In this document: positions 42,756-50,833 of the stretch, in pieces | Position numbering within the stretch: the stretch's first letter is position 1 | Layout of the letters: each line of letters begins with the position of its first letter | Origin: Methanococcoides sp. AM1 | GTDB taxonomy: Archaea > Halobacteriota > Methanosarcinia > Methanosarcinales > Methanosarcinaceae | Assembly: GCF_900774055.1 (NCBI RefSeq) | Contig: NZ_CAAGSW010000005.1 | Location: 62,001 to 126,000, forward strand | DNA length: 64,000 nt | Reading direction: 5' to 3' | Program-made: the position numbers and the translations under genes | The notes under the pieces: model-generated | The model's database searches: none | What the model saw: the letters and a program-made list of their open reading frames with translations, nothing else | Told to the model about the DNA's origin: nothing

Positions 42756-42949
42756 TTCGACTCACCTTTGTAGAAATATCGAGCCATCCGTTCCTCGATA
42801 GGCATCTGATCCCACTCTTCGGGGGTAAGCTTGCCCTCGACGATGTCAGCGTGGACTTCTGCTTTAATCCGAGCAGTGTGTGCTTCGACCAGTTGTGCGA
42901 TATGTTGTTCGCGGTAGGCGGCTGCTTGGGCTACGATATCGGTTGACAT
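42752..42949 (-). CDS. 65-aa helical early protein
   Basis: MSTDIVAQAAAYREQHIAQL, then IKAEVHADIVEGKLTPEEWD and EERMARYFYKGESK. Helical and charged. It lies directly after the AbrB-like gene and is probably in its transcript. Confidence 0.65.
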   Translation of the reverse strand: MSTDIVAQAAAYREQHIAQLVEAHTARIKAEVHADIVEGKLTPEEWDQMPIEERMARYFYKGESK

Positions 42950-42951
42950 GG

Positions 42952-43119
42952 TTATTCCTTCTTGTTTTCGTCTTTTAGTGGTCTGATTATGATGCAGTCG
43001 CCGTCTAATCCAACAACTACTTTGTCACCATTTTTTAGTTCGAAATGATCACGAAGGAAAGCTGGAATCTGCAGACAGGTTCGATTTGATTTGTCTTGAA
43101 ACAGTTTTCGTATAATCAT
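42952..43119 (-). CDS. AbrB/MazE-type DNA-binding protein
   Basis: 55 residues from ATG 43119. IIRKLFQDKSNRTCLQIPAF and KNGDKVVVGLDGDCIIIRPL show the swapped-hairpin AbrB/SpoVT pattern. The frame is open upstream to 43200 but that part would cross the divergent promoter. It is the first gene of the leftward early transcript, transcribed away from the ribbon-helix-helix gene at 43186. It is probably one arm of the lysogeny switch. Confidence 0.8.
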   Translation of the reverse strand: MIIRKLFQDKSNRTCLQIPAFLRDHFELKNGDKVVVGLDGDCIIIRPLKDENKKE

Positions 43120-43185
43120 TGTATAAACATTGTTATAACACATATTTATATCTTTTGTCATAACATATGTTATACACGATAATGT
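43120..43185. promoter_or_regulatory. divergent promoter with palindromic operators
   Basis: The 66-bp gap between the AbrB-like and ribbon-helix-helix genes holds TGTTATAACA (43131-43140) and ATAACATATGTTAT (43160-43173), both perfect palindromes sharing the half-site ATAAC/GTTAT. TATA-like sequence (ATATTTATATC) lies between them. The geometry suits a switch where one regulator blocks one promoter or both. Confidence 0.7.
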
Positions 43186-43473
43186 ATGGCAACAAAACAA
43201 ACTGGATTTCGTTTAACCGAAAATGCACTTGAGAACATCGAGTTCATGGTCAATGGCGGATTTGCGAGAACCGCAACCGAAGCCGTCATTCGTGCACTTG
43301 AATACTTTGTCGACCAGCATAAACCCACTGTTGACGAAGAAACAGCACGTCAAGCGGTAGTCGCGTTTTTGAAAACAGATGAAGGCAAAGCTCTGATTAA
43401 ATCGGCCTTTGAAATTGAAGAAGCTAAGCCTGTTGTCATCGCTGAATCTGTCGAGAAAGTCAGAATCAAGTAA
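43186..43473 (+). CDS. ribbon-helix-helix-type regulator
   Basis: 95 residues. TGFRLTENALENIEFMVNGG then FARTATEAVIRALEYFVDQH shows the CopG/Arc-like strand-helix-helix arrangement. The C-terminal part is acidic/helical (EETARQAVVAFLKTDEGKAL). It is transcribed rightwards from the palindromic promoter and is the best candidate for the repressor or the opposing switch protein. Confidence 0.75.
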   Translation: MATKQTGFRLTENALENIEFMVNGGFARTATEAVIRALEYFVDQHKPTVDEETARQAVVAFLKTDEGKALIKSAFEIEEAKPVVIAESVEKVRIK

Positions 43474-43477
43474 CTGG

Positions 43478-43520
43478 CGTACAAGTCGTTGTGGGCATCT
43501 TGTACCAAAACTATATTTTT
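43478..43520 (+). terminator. terminator after the regulator gene
   Basis: GTACAAG and CTTGTAC form a 7-bp stem about 30 nt apart, followed by a T-rich stretch (ATATTTTTTAATTT). Confidence 0.55.
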
Positions 43521-43676
43521 TAATTTCATAAGTTTTATATACATTGGAAAATCTGTAAATTGTATCATATTTACATTTGTAGATTGGTGAAATGAATGCA
43601 GATGCAGAAATAACACAGTATGTCAAATTAAGATTAGCATAATCTGCATCTGATAAACAATACAGGCGGGGTAAAT

Positions 43677-44756
43677 TTGGATTTTATAGATGAAATCAAA
43701 GCATTGGCAAAGAAGATTCCAACACATGGACAAAGCATACAGACAGAAGAAGCTACCAAAAATGCATTGGTGATGCCAATGATCAATATACTCGGTTACA
43801 ATGTTTTTGATCCCACCGAAGTTGTTCCGGAGTTCACGGCTGACCATGGTACAAAGAAAGGAGAAAAGGTTGATTATGCTATCTTCAAAGACGATGTGCC
43901 TATAATCTTAATCGAGTGCAAAAGCATAGATTCCGATTTAACCCCCAATCACGCATCACAACTCTTTAGATACTTTAATGTGACAGAAGCTAAAGTCGGA
44001 ATCTTAACTAATGGTATTATCTACAAATTTTTCTCAGATCTTGAAGCCACCAACAAAATGGACGATAAGCCATTTTTGGAATTCGATTTGAATAACATCC
44101 GCGAGCCTCTGATTAAAGAGCTGAAAAGGTTCAAAAAGGAAGCATTCGATCTCGATGAACTTACAAATGTTGCAAGTGAGTTGAAATACACTAAAGAGAT
44201 AAAACAGAGTTTATCGAGTGAACTAAATTCACCATCTGACGATTTTATCAAAATGTTTGCTACCCGGGTTTATGGTGGCAGATTGACTCCCCAAGTTCGA
44301 GAAAAATTCAGTTCCATCACGAAAAATGCATTTAGTCAATTTATAAATGAAACCATAAACGAACGTTTACAATCGGCAATGGCTGCTGAAAACGATGCGA
44401 CAAAGGTAACGGACACCTCAGATGTGGAACACGAAGATGAACCTATCCCCGTGGACGATGGTATTGTAACCACTGAAGAAGAAATGGAAGCTTTTTTAAT
44501 TGTTCGTGGAATTCTTCGAGAAATTGTCGATTTCAAAAAGATTGTTATGAGGGACACGAAGAGCTACTGTGGTGTCCTTTTTGAGGATAATAATCGTAAA
44601 CCAATTTGTAGATTCCATTTCAACACGAAACAGAAGTACCTTGCTGTTATCGATAGTGATAGGAATGAAGCGAAGCACCCCATTTCAGATTTGAACGAAA
44701 TCTATGGTTTTGCTGATGAACTGAAGACGAGTGTCGGAAACTATCTTCATGATTAA
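43677..44756 (+). CDS. stand-alone type I restriction R-subunit N-domain protein
   Basis: 359 residues from TTG 43677. Residues 20-130 match the HsdR N-terminal PD-(D/E)xK nuclease domain: MPMINILGYNVFDPTEVVPE, then KVDYAIFKDDVPIILIECKS with D...E-C-K catalytic spacing. The C-terminal half is uncertain (KSYCGVLFEDNNRKPICRFH is beta-like). There is no helicase domain and no hsdM or hsdS gene nearby, so it is not a full restriction system. Such solo proteins occur in mobile elements, perhaps limiting rival DNA. The 5' region has an inverted repeat (CAGATGCAGA/TCTGCATCTG). Confidence 0.8.
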   Translation: MDFIDEIKALAKKIPTHGQSIQTEEATKNALVMPMINILGYNVFDPTEVVPEFTADHGTKKGEKVDYAIFKDDVPIILIECKSIDSDLTPNHASQLFRYFNVTEAKVGILTNGIIYKFFSDLEATNKMDDKPFLEFDLNNIREPLIKELKRFKKEAFDLDELTNVASELKYTKEIKQSLSSELNSPSDDFIKMFATRVYGGRLTPQVREKFSSITKNAFSQFINETINERLQSAMAAENDATKVTDTSDVEHEDEPIPVDDGIVTTEEEMEAFLIVRGILREIVDFKKIVMRDTKSYCGVLFEDNNRKPICRFHFNTKQKYLAVIDSDRNEAKHPISDLNEIYGFADELKTSVGNYLHD

Positions 44757-44780
44757 CATTTTACGAAACACATGAGGTGA

Positions 44781-45137
44781 ACGAACACGTACATCCGCAC
44801 CCGCTGCTCCCATTGCAAGCAAGTCGATTACCACGACATTGCAATAAACACACTGGTACGCAAGACCGTATTCAGTGACCACAGTCAAATGATGCGATAC
44901 CTAGTCGAGAACATCGATGTGGATGAAACCATCTCAGAAGAAGAAATGGCAAGATCTGTGCTGCGGGAGCTGCGTGGGTATGTCTATGATGGCATCACGA
45001 CATACGAGTTATGTCGGGTTCTGAAAGAGTATTTTGGCGTGGTTGCTGCCTATTGTTGTGACTTAATTCAGAAGATGAAGATTGAGCTCGATATGTACTG
45101 TCCTGACAGGCAGCATTTATATTTTGTTAGAGGCTAA
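44781..45137 (+). CDS. zinc-ribbon protein with unclear start
   Basis: The first ATG in frame is 44889 (82 residues), but the frame upstream encodes YIRTRCSHCKQVDYHDIAIN, a plausible zinc knuckle. That part has no standard start: the preceding codons read ATG AGG TGA ACG (44772-44783). A one-base indel, an unusual start or decay could explain it. The C-terminal LDMYCPDRQHLYFVRG recurs twice downstream as fragments (45757 and 46012). Unknown function. Confidence 0.55.
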   Translation, partial: TNTYIRTRCSHCKQVDYHDIAINTLVRKTVFSDHSQMMRYLVENIDVDETISEEEMARSVLRELRGYVYDGITTYELCRVLKEYFGVVAAYCCDLIQKMKIELDMYCPDRQHLYFVRG

Positions 45138-45221
45138 GTTCGAATAATATACCGAACACAACAAGTCGCCGATGCCACAAACAAATTCAAGAACCGGAAT
45201 ATAAAAAAGAAGAATGATCGA

Positions 45222-45683
45222 TCACTCGATCATAATTTTCGGTTTTTCTTCGGCCTTCGTCTTTTGAAGTGTGATAGTTAGGACACCATTCTCAAGTTTT
45301 GCCTTCGCACCTTCATCGGTAACGTTCGATGGAAGAACAGCAGATCTTGAGAAACGACTATAGGTACGTTCCCTCTGAGTATAACCTTCTTCCTCAGATT
45401 CACTTTCCTTTTTGCACTCTGCACTGATCTCAATGATGTTTTCCTTCACACTTACATCGATATCTTTCTTGTCAACGCCGGGCAGGTCAGTAGTAACTAT
45501 GACATTGTCGCCTTCTTCCCTGATATCCATCAAGGGAGCAATTGATCTTCCCTCTGGCCAGCCTCCGAACGGGGAAACCTCCCTGAATAACTGGTTGAGA
45601 TGTTCCTGTGTTTGCCGTATATCTTCAAATGGATCCCAGCGGGATAATCCAGAGGGACCCCTACGCGTTAAACCGAATTTCAT
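45222..45683 (-). CDS. Hsp20 small heat-shock protein
   Basis: 153 residues from ATG 45683. The alpha-crystallin domain runs from IAPLMDIREEGDNVIVTTDL through LPGVDKKDIDVSVKENIIEI to LENGVLTITLQKTK, with the LPGV and GVLTI hallmarks; IMIE at the end is a plausible C-terminal IxI-like tail. It prevents aggregation of unfolded proteins. It is a host-type gene carried inside the provirus, flanked by fragments of the zinc-ribbon gene, so it was probably inserted by recombination. Confidence 0.93.
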   Translation of the reverse strand: MKFGLTRRGPSGLSRWDPFEDIRQTQEHLNQLFREVSPFGGWPEGRSIAPLMDIREEGDNVIVTTDLPGVDKKDIDVSVKENIIEISAECKKESESEEEGYTQRERTYSRFSRSAVLPSNVTDEGAKAKLENGVLTITLQKTKAEEKPKIMIE

Positions 45684-45755
45684 ATATTCCACTCCTTGAA
45701 ATTTAATTAACAGAACAGATGACAAATGAGAATAAAAGCGTAACGGGTATGAAAA

Positions 45756-45801
45756 CATGTATTGTCCGGATCATCAACATCTCTACTTCGTGGAAGCGTA
45801 A
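45756..45801 (+). repeat. fragment of the zinc-ribbon gene 3' end, copy 2
   Basis: Encodes NMYCPDHQHLYFVEA and a stop, nearly the same as the end of the gene at 45091-45137, with mostly silent codon differences. The rest of that gene is missing upstream. The silent changes show that the copy was once a translated gene. Confidence 0.75.
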
Positions 45802-45849
45802 ATATAGAATGAAAAACAAGAGTTGGTAAAGTAAGCATAGGCATTGGGT

Positions 45850-45975
45850 ATGATAGTAGACTTCGAATCCGATTACGCGTGGTATATGTTGTTAGCAATC
45901 GCATTTGTATTTGGGATTGGCTTATTAATGCTTTATTTTTATTTGGATATGATGAGATCGAGGAAGCACAGATGA
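45850..45975 (+). CDS. 41-aa single-span membrane protein
   Basis: MIVDFESDYAWYMLLAIAFV followed by FGIGLLMLYFYLDMMRSRK: acidic N-terminus, one membrane helix and a basic end, which predicts an outside-in orientation. It lies between two fragments of the zinc-ribbon gene end. Unknown function. Confidence 0.6.
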   Translation: MIVDFESDYAWYMLLAIAFVFGIGLLMLYFYLDMMRSRKHR

Positions 45976-46008
45976 TGGCGATTGATGATGTAACCATAAG
46001 ATAAATCC

Positions 46009-46053
46009 TTGTATTGCCCCGATAGGCAACCTTTGTGTTCTGTAAGAGCCTAA
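46009..46053 (+). repeat. fragment of the zinc-ribbon gene 3' end, copy 3
   Basis: Encodes LYCPDRQPLCSVRA and a stop: a third, more diverged copy of the same gene end. Copies 1-3 bracket Hsp20 and the small membrane gene. Confidence 0.6.
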
Positions 46054-46270
46054 CAACATTCTTTTTTAAAAAGTACAAACCCACCTTTGCCCGGTTGTTA
46101 TTTTAATCTATTTTAATTCGCATCCATCATTCCAGTGATTCTTTACTACATACAAAAGATATTTAATATATTAATATTATATCAATTATATAAGGCTATA
46201 ATGCAAATTACTGATATAGTAGCTTTAAAAAATAATAATGTGCATAAGAATTCTGAGGGGGATTAAATAT

Positions 46271-48394
46271 ATGCATGGAAGTAAAGAAATTCTAAATGAT
46301 TTCGCTATTGATGAATATTATGAAATTACGGCAGAATCTCGTGTAAATTCTGATATTTTAAATTATATTTTCGATGATATTCCTCTAATTATGATTCTTG
46401 TCAATCGGGACGGGAAAGTTGAAAACATCAATCGAACTACTACTATTGCCTTAGGGAAAGAAAAAAAGGATGCTTTTGGCCTTCTTGGCGGTGAACTGTT
46501 TGGATGTGTGAATTCGATCAAAGGAGAAGGTTGTGGGAAAAACAGAGAGTGCTCAGAATGTGCTATAAGAAATTCTGTTATGCACACTTTTGAAACCGGT
46601 GAAAGTATTTACAAGAAAGAAGGTGAACTGGAGATCGTAAACAATGATCGGTCTATAACATTCAATTTTTTAGTTTCAACAACCCTGATCAGACAAAATG
46701 ATGATTTAAAAGTTTCACTTATTCTGGACGATATATCAGAAATCAAGCAGACAAATAGACTAGTCGAGCGGAAACTTGAGATTGAAAAAGCGATATCATC
46801 TATTTCTTCGATGTTCGTTTCCAGTAAAGATATTGATTCTAATATCGTTTTTGCCCTGGAGAATATTTGTAATTTGTGTGGAAGTAGTAGAAGCTATGTT
46901 TTTTTGTTTCATGATGATGGAATTCTGATGGACAATACACACGAGTATTGCCCAGAAGGTGTTGAACCCCATAAAGATAATCTTCAGGACCTTCCAGTTG
47001 ATATGTTTCCCTGGTGGATGAACAAACTCCATAATGGCGAATCGATCCACATTAAAGACGTGCTCACAATGCCAGAAGAAGCATCTGCAGAAAAAGAGAT
47101 TCTTGAGATGCAGGAGATAAAGTCCCTAATAGTTTTACCACTGCACGCAAATAATGAACTTGTCGGGTTTATCGGGCTGGATAATGTTGTGAATACTGGA
47201 GAATGGGGAGAAGAAGATCTCGCCATTCTTCGTATGGCATCCCATATTATAGGACATAGCATTGGACTTAAGGAAGCTGATAATAAGTTGCTAGAAAATG
47301 AAAAAAAGTACTCAAATATTGTGGAAAATGGAAACGATGGGATAATTATTCTCCAAGATTTTGTACTTAAATATGCGAACAAAATGATGCTGGATATATC
47401 TGAATATTCTATTGAAGATGTAATTGGAAAGCCTTTCATTGATTTTGTTTCGTCTGAATATGCAGATTTTATAAAGGAGAGGTATAAGAGGAGATTAAGT
47501 GGGGAAGATGTTCCAAACCATTACGAGATTGAGATTATCACAAAGAATGGGAAAGTAATTCCTGTAGACATAAATGCATCTACCATAGAGTATGAAGGCA
47601 GAGCAGCAGATATGGCAATTCTCAGAGATATCACTGAACGCAAGAGGGTACAGGAAGAAATGCTACAAGCAAGAATACTGGCAGAGGACTTAAATCGATC
47701 CAAAACCGAATTTATAATGAATATGAGCCACGAAATCAGAACGCCCTTAAATTCGGTAATAGGCTTCTCACAGGTTTTGCTTGAACATGCAAACAACATA
47801 GATGAAAAACAGGCACATTATATCGAAAATATACATATAAATGGCAAACATCTGCTGGAACTCTTTAATGAAATTATTGACATTTCAAAAATAGAAAATG
47901 GGGAAATGGAGTTCCATCCAACAAATTTCTTCATACCTGAGGTTATTGGTGAAATTGAAACCTTAATGAAACCTCTTGCTTTTGAAAAAAAGGTGATTTT
48001 TACCCAGGAAATCGATTTTGGAAATATCATTCTAAAAGCTGATAGGGCCAAAATCAAGCATATACTCTATAACCTTGTACACAATGCCATTAAATTCACA
48101 CCCAAGGCGGGACATGTTGCCATTGAAACAAAGAAATGTGGAGAATCAATGTGCTTTTTTGTTAAAGATACGGGTGTTGGCATTTCACCAACAGATCATA
48201 ACAAATTGTTTGAACAATTTTCCCAGGTAGATTCGTCCACTACCCGTCAATATGGAGGTATTGGCATGGGGCTAAATATTGTGAAGAGGTTTGTTGAAAT
48301 ACATGGTGGCGAGGTTTGGGTTGAGAGTGAACTCGGAAAAGGAAGTACATTCGGATTTAGTATACCAACTGATCCTGAGAACACATCCCAGTGA
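46271..48394 (+). CDS. PAS-GAF-PAS sensor histidine kinase
   Basis: 707 residues from ATG 46271 (MHGSKEILNDFA); an in-frame start at 46238 is less likely. The first PAS domain (about 35-170) contains a cysteine group CVNSIKGEGCGKNRECSECA that could bind a cofactor or sense redox state. GAF follows (about 180-330, IKSLIVLPLHANNELVGFIG), then a second PAS (about 350-470), HisKA with FIMNMSHEIRTPLNSVIGFS (phospho-His near residue 486) and HATPase_c (NAIKFTPKAGH; DTGVGISP; GIGMGLNIVKR). No membrane helix, so it is a soluble sensor. It has no response regulator nearby. It is cargo inside the provirus. Confidence 0.92.
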   Translation: MHGSKEILNDFAIDEYYEITAESRVNSDILNYIFDDIPLIMILVNRDGKVENINRTTTIALGKEKKDAFGLLGGELFGCVNSIKGEGCGKNRECSECAIRNSVMHTFETGESIYKKEGELEIVNNDRSITFNFLVSTTLIRQNDDLKVSLILDDISEIKQTNRLVERKLEIEKAISSISSMFVSSKDIDSNIVFALENICNLCGSSRSYVFLFHDDGILMDNTHEYCPEGVEPHKDNLQDLPVDMFPWWMNKLHNGESIHIKDVLTMPEEASAEKEILEMQEIKSLIVLPLHANNELVGFIGLDNVVNTGEWGEEDLAILRMASHIIGHSIGLKEADNKLLENEKKYSNIVENGNDGIIILQDFVLKYANKMMLDISEYSIEDVIGKPFIDFVSSEYADFIKERYKRRLSGEDVPNHYEIEIITKNGKVIPVDINASTIEYEGRAADMAILRDITERKRVQEEMLQARILAEDLNRSKTEFIMNMSHEIRTPLNSVIGFSQVLLEHANNIDEKQAHYIENIHINGKHLLELFNEIIDISKIENGEMEFHPTNFFIPEVIGEIETLMKPLAFEKKVIFTQEIDFGNIILKADRAKIKHILYNLVHNAIKFTPKAGHVAIETKKCGESMCFFVKDTGVGISPTDHNKLFEQFSQVDSSTTRQYGGIGMGLNIVKRFVEIHGGEVWVESELGKGSTFGFSIPTDPENTSQ

Positions 48395-48468
48395 TCAATT
48401 TTAGCTCGAATGCAACTGCGGTAGTAGGCAGCATTTGTATTTTGGCAGTTCATGAGGATGTTCACTTA

Positions 48469-49689
48469 TCATTTTGAATTCATCGCTTTCATCACCTTCT
48501 CAACTTCTGCTGCCACGGCCACACTTATACCATCATCAATGAGAGTCTTCATTCTGGCCACTTCAGCACCAAGTTCATCGTTCTGTTCTCTCAACTTCCT
48601 ATACTCTTCACTCTCAATAGTGTGAACTTCAGTATCCTCGATTGCCAGGAACGGTAGATATTTGATGTACTTCTTCTTGAGAGCATCAGTCTTTGCTCTG
48701 TAATAGGCAGACTGTGATTCTTTCAGAGTGTGACCTGAAAGGAAATCCACGAAGAAGATATCGGCACCCCCGTTCAGCATTGCGGAGTAGAAATACTTCC
48801 TCATGGTATGACTTCTCACGTACTGCCAGTCCCCGTTAGGAGTGGATTTGCCTGCACGTGTGGCCAGTGTTCTGTAGATGTCCATCAGTCCGTGCAAATT
48901 CAATTTACGGTCCACATCATCATGAGTTTTCAGGTATTTGCTAGGGACATCAGATTTTATGAAGATGTAATCATCGTCTGAATAGATCCTCCTCTTCTCG
49001 TGCACAATGTCTCGAACTTTCCCACGAATGTTTGGCACTTGGTTTCGCCACTGGAGATAAGCACATATTGCATCACTTGCCTCCGGAGACGTGAAAGTGA
49101 TGAAATCGTATTCCACTTTGTTTCTTCTCATATCCAGAGTTGCTATCCCGGTGTCCGGATCATAAGCTTCCTAAAAGGTCTTGATTGTTAAATTCAACAG
49201 TTCGTTTGCACCCAGTCCACTCGATGTCTGTAACAATATGAGTGCACGACTTCGGATGTCGGTGTGGACAAGAACATCAGTGATATCGTCACGCGAAGGA
49301 ATTGGTTTATTTTTTTCGAGAACTACAACCTTTTTACTATTTCTATTAATGTTCGGGAGGTCGACATCGAACGCCTTGTAAAATGCTTTCGCAGATCCCA
49401 CATAACTCTTCACCGTTTTCGGGGCCAGCTCTCTTTCATTCAGACTTTTACGGAATTGAATCAAGTACTTTTTGATATTTCGCTGTCGCATCAACAGGCC
49501 TTGTTTGATCTCGTCTTCGGCTTCCTCAAGAAGTTCAGATGGTGTCTTGTCAGTGAAGGCTGTGTACTCCTTCATTCCATACAGATGATTTCTACGCGAG
49601 TATGGTTTGTATTCCATACTCTCGAACCATTCGAGAATCAGAGGGTCATCTTCAAGGGTCTTTATGTCCATGATATAATAGATAAACAT
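48469..49689 (-). CDS. int: tyrosine recombinase (integrase) with in-frame TAG
   Basis: Codons 1-172 and 174-406 lie in the same frame, separated by TAG at 49171-49173; beyond it the sequence runs on as EAYDPDTGIATLDM with no other fault. The N-terminal core-binding part is residues 20-110. HTMR (294-297), GHT (319-321) and YY (329-330) supply the C-terminal catalytic set; the usual first Arg (SSGLR) is Gly here (SSGLG, residue 160). A start at ATG 49671 is also possible. If TAG were a stop, the product would lack all catalytic residues, yet the element has integrated cleanly. Read as pyrrolysine the protein is whole. It lies 37 bp from attR, as expected. Confidence 0.88.
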
Positions 49690-49725
49690 CTGAATTAATA
49701 AATGTTAGGACTTGTCGCAATACCA

Positions 49726-49731
49726 CCAACG
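49726..49731. other. attR core of the provirus
   Basis: CCAACG, matching attL at 10283-10288. The viral side carries TAGGACT (49706-49712). The chromosomal side resumes the permease frame at GCG ATC TTC GGC. Confidence 0.85.
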
Positions 49732-50123
49732 CGATCTTCGGCCTGTTCGCCCTCGCAGTGATAGGAAAAACAAGAAGTGGTGCAATGGTCGCCGTAGATG
49801 AGCTTCTGGAAGCCGCCAGCCTGACTGCCCAGGATATCATCCTTTTCCTGCTGGTCATTGCCATCACAGCACTATTATCATACATTTCAACAATAGCTAT
49901 CGGAAACAACATCCACAGGATGCTCGCAAAACTTGATTATTCAATGATCTGCATCACTGTCCTCTTGGGCCTCGCACTGATGAGCCTGCTGTTCACCGGC
50001 TTCTTTGGTCTGCTCATCTTTGTGATCGCAATCCCCCTTGGTATGTCTGCGTCGTTCATGAAGATAAGGAAGTCACATGCAATGGGAGTGATACTGTTGC
50101 CGGTGATCTTGTATTTTTTGTGA
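49732..50123 (+). pseudogene. TctA-like permease, C-terminal part
   Basis: Encodes IFGLFALAVIGKTRSGAMVA, LFLLVIAITALLSYISTIAI and several further membrane helices ending LPVILYFL. It has no start of its own and continues the frame of the 9283 fragment. The two parts together give 465 codons plus stop, a suitable length for this family. Confidence 0.92.
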
Positions 50124-50257
50124 TCTACATGAGCAACTATTGAAGTACGGTGCCGGATTTCATAATTGGCAGTGTTACAGGGTTGTCTTCAATGAGTGGT
50201 TTTTCGGAGATTTGGGTAGACTAAAATTATGACATACAGTAGGCTGCCATATTAGAT

Positions 50258-50375
50258 CATAAAAAAGAAAGTTGAAATTTCTATGTTGATCAAAAAGAAG
50301 AAATTCTCATCCTACTTTAACCCTGCTTTTTTCTTTTATTCTTCAAAAAATGATTGCGGAGTATCCAATTCAATT
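50258..50375 (-). pseudogene. relic of viral promoter and MuF gene end
   Basis: The viral promoter element (minus strand ATTTCAACTTTCTTTTTTATG, 50258-50277) is followed at 50310-50375 by a copy of the MuF 3' end. It reads LDTPQSFFEE, then TAA in place of Gln, then KKKAGLK. Compared with 27914-28975 the order is kept, but the plus-strand cargo gene is absent. Confidence 0.75.
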
Positions 50376-50501
50376 ATTATTCTAATTTATCATTTTTCCC
50401 ACCTGTGAATGTAACTTTTTTTCAAACAAATCGATAGGTTAAATACTATTGAATATCTTACTCTTTATATTATTCTGATATGTACAACGGAGGGTACCAA
50501 A

Positions 50502-50819
50502 TTGGAGGAAATATTAGCATCGACTCATCTTTGTAAAGAAGCAGTTGTTGCAATCGCAATCACATTGAATCTAATAGATAGAACACAACGTACTAGATAC
50601 GTCAACGTACATGCATTAAGTTGTGATTCTGATGGATCATGTTTGGGTCATATAGAACTTGAAGGAGACGATGAAATTATCAGTGTTGTACCAGCACCTC
50701 CAAAAAGTTACCGAGTAACAGGACTCACAAAAGACAGGAAATGGGCGGAGCTCGGTTATGAATTTGATGGTGCAGATCATCCCGACTGGCTTAAAGTGCT
50801 TAAAGACGAGTTTTGGTGA
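50502..50819 (+). CDS. 105-aa protein of unknown function
   Basis: TTG start at 50502 with GGAGGGT upstream. It reads MEEILASTHLCKEAVVAIAI, then RTRYVNVHALSCDSDGSCLG and ADHPDWLKVLKDEFW. Not recognised. It lies inside the relic interval, in the place where the intact provirus has its own plus-strand cargo genes. Confidence 0.6.
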   Translation: MEEILASTHLCKEAVVAIAITLNLIDRTQRTRYVNVHALSCDSDGSCLGHIELEGDDEIISVVPAPPKSYRVTGLTKDRKWAELGYEFDGADHPDWLKVLKDEFW

Positions 50820-50833
50820 CCTTGGGCTAAAAT

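Larger units (their letters stand above)
10283..49731. mobile_element. complete tailed-virus provirus, about 39.4 kb
   Basis: Bounded by the 6-bp cores in the split permease gene, with the integrase directly inside the right end. It holds a full head-tail module in the usual order when read leftwards: small and large terminase, portal, MuF-type head protein, protease/scaffold, decoration protein, major capsid, connectors, tail terminator, tube, frameshifted chaperone and tape measure. It also holds a replication module (iterons, DUF927 helicase, ERCC4 nuclease, Bet) and a divergent regulator pair. No sheath gene was seen, so a siphovirus-like particle is likely. Plus-strand cargo genes are scattered among the minus-strand viral genes. 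All essential viral parts look intact apart from in-frame TAG codons in the integrase and a protease. Confidence 0.93.

Noticed and set aside
45222-48394. Hsp20 and the sensor kinase as host genes outside the provirus
   Set aside because: They lie between attL and attR, and the integrase beside attR is on their far side, so they are inside the inserted DNA.
48469-49131. Two separate genes for a split integrase
   Set aside because: The second piece has no start signal, the 13 codons before its first ATG are integrase-like, and both lie in one frame separated by a single TAG.
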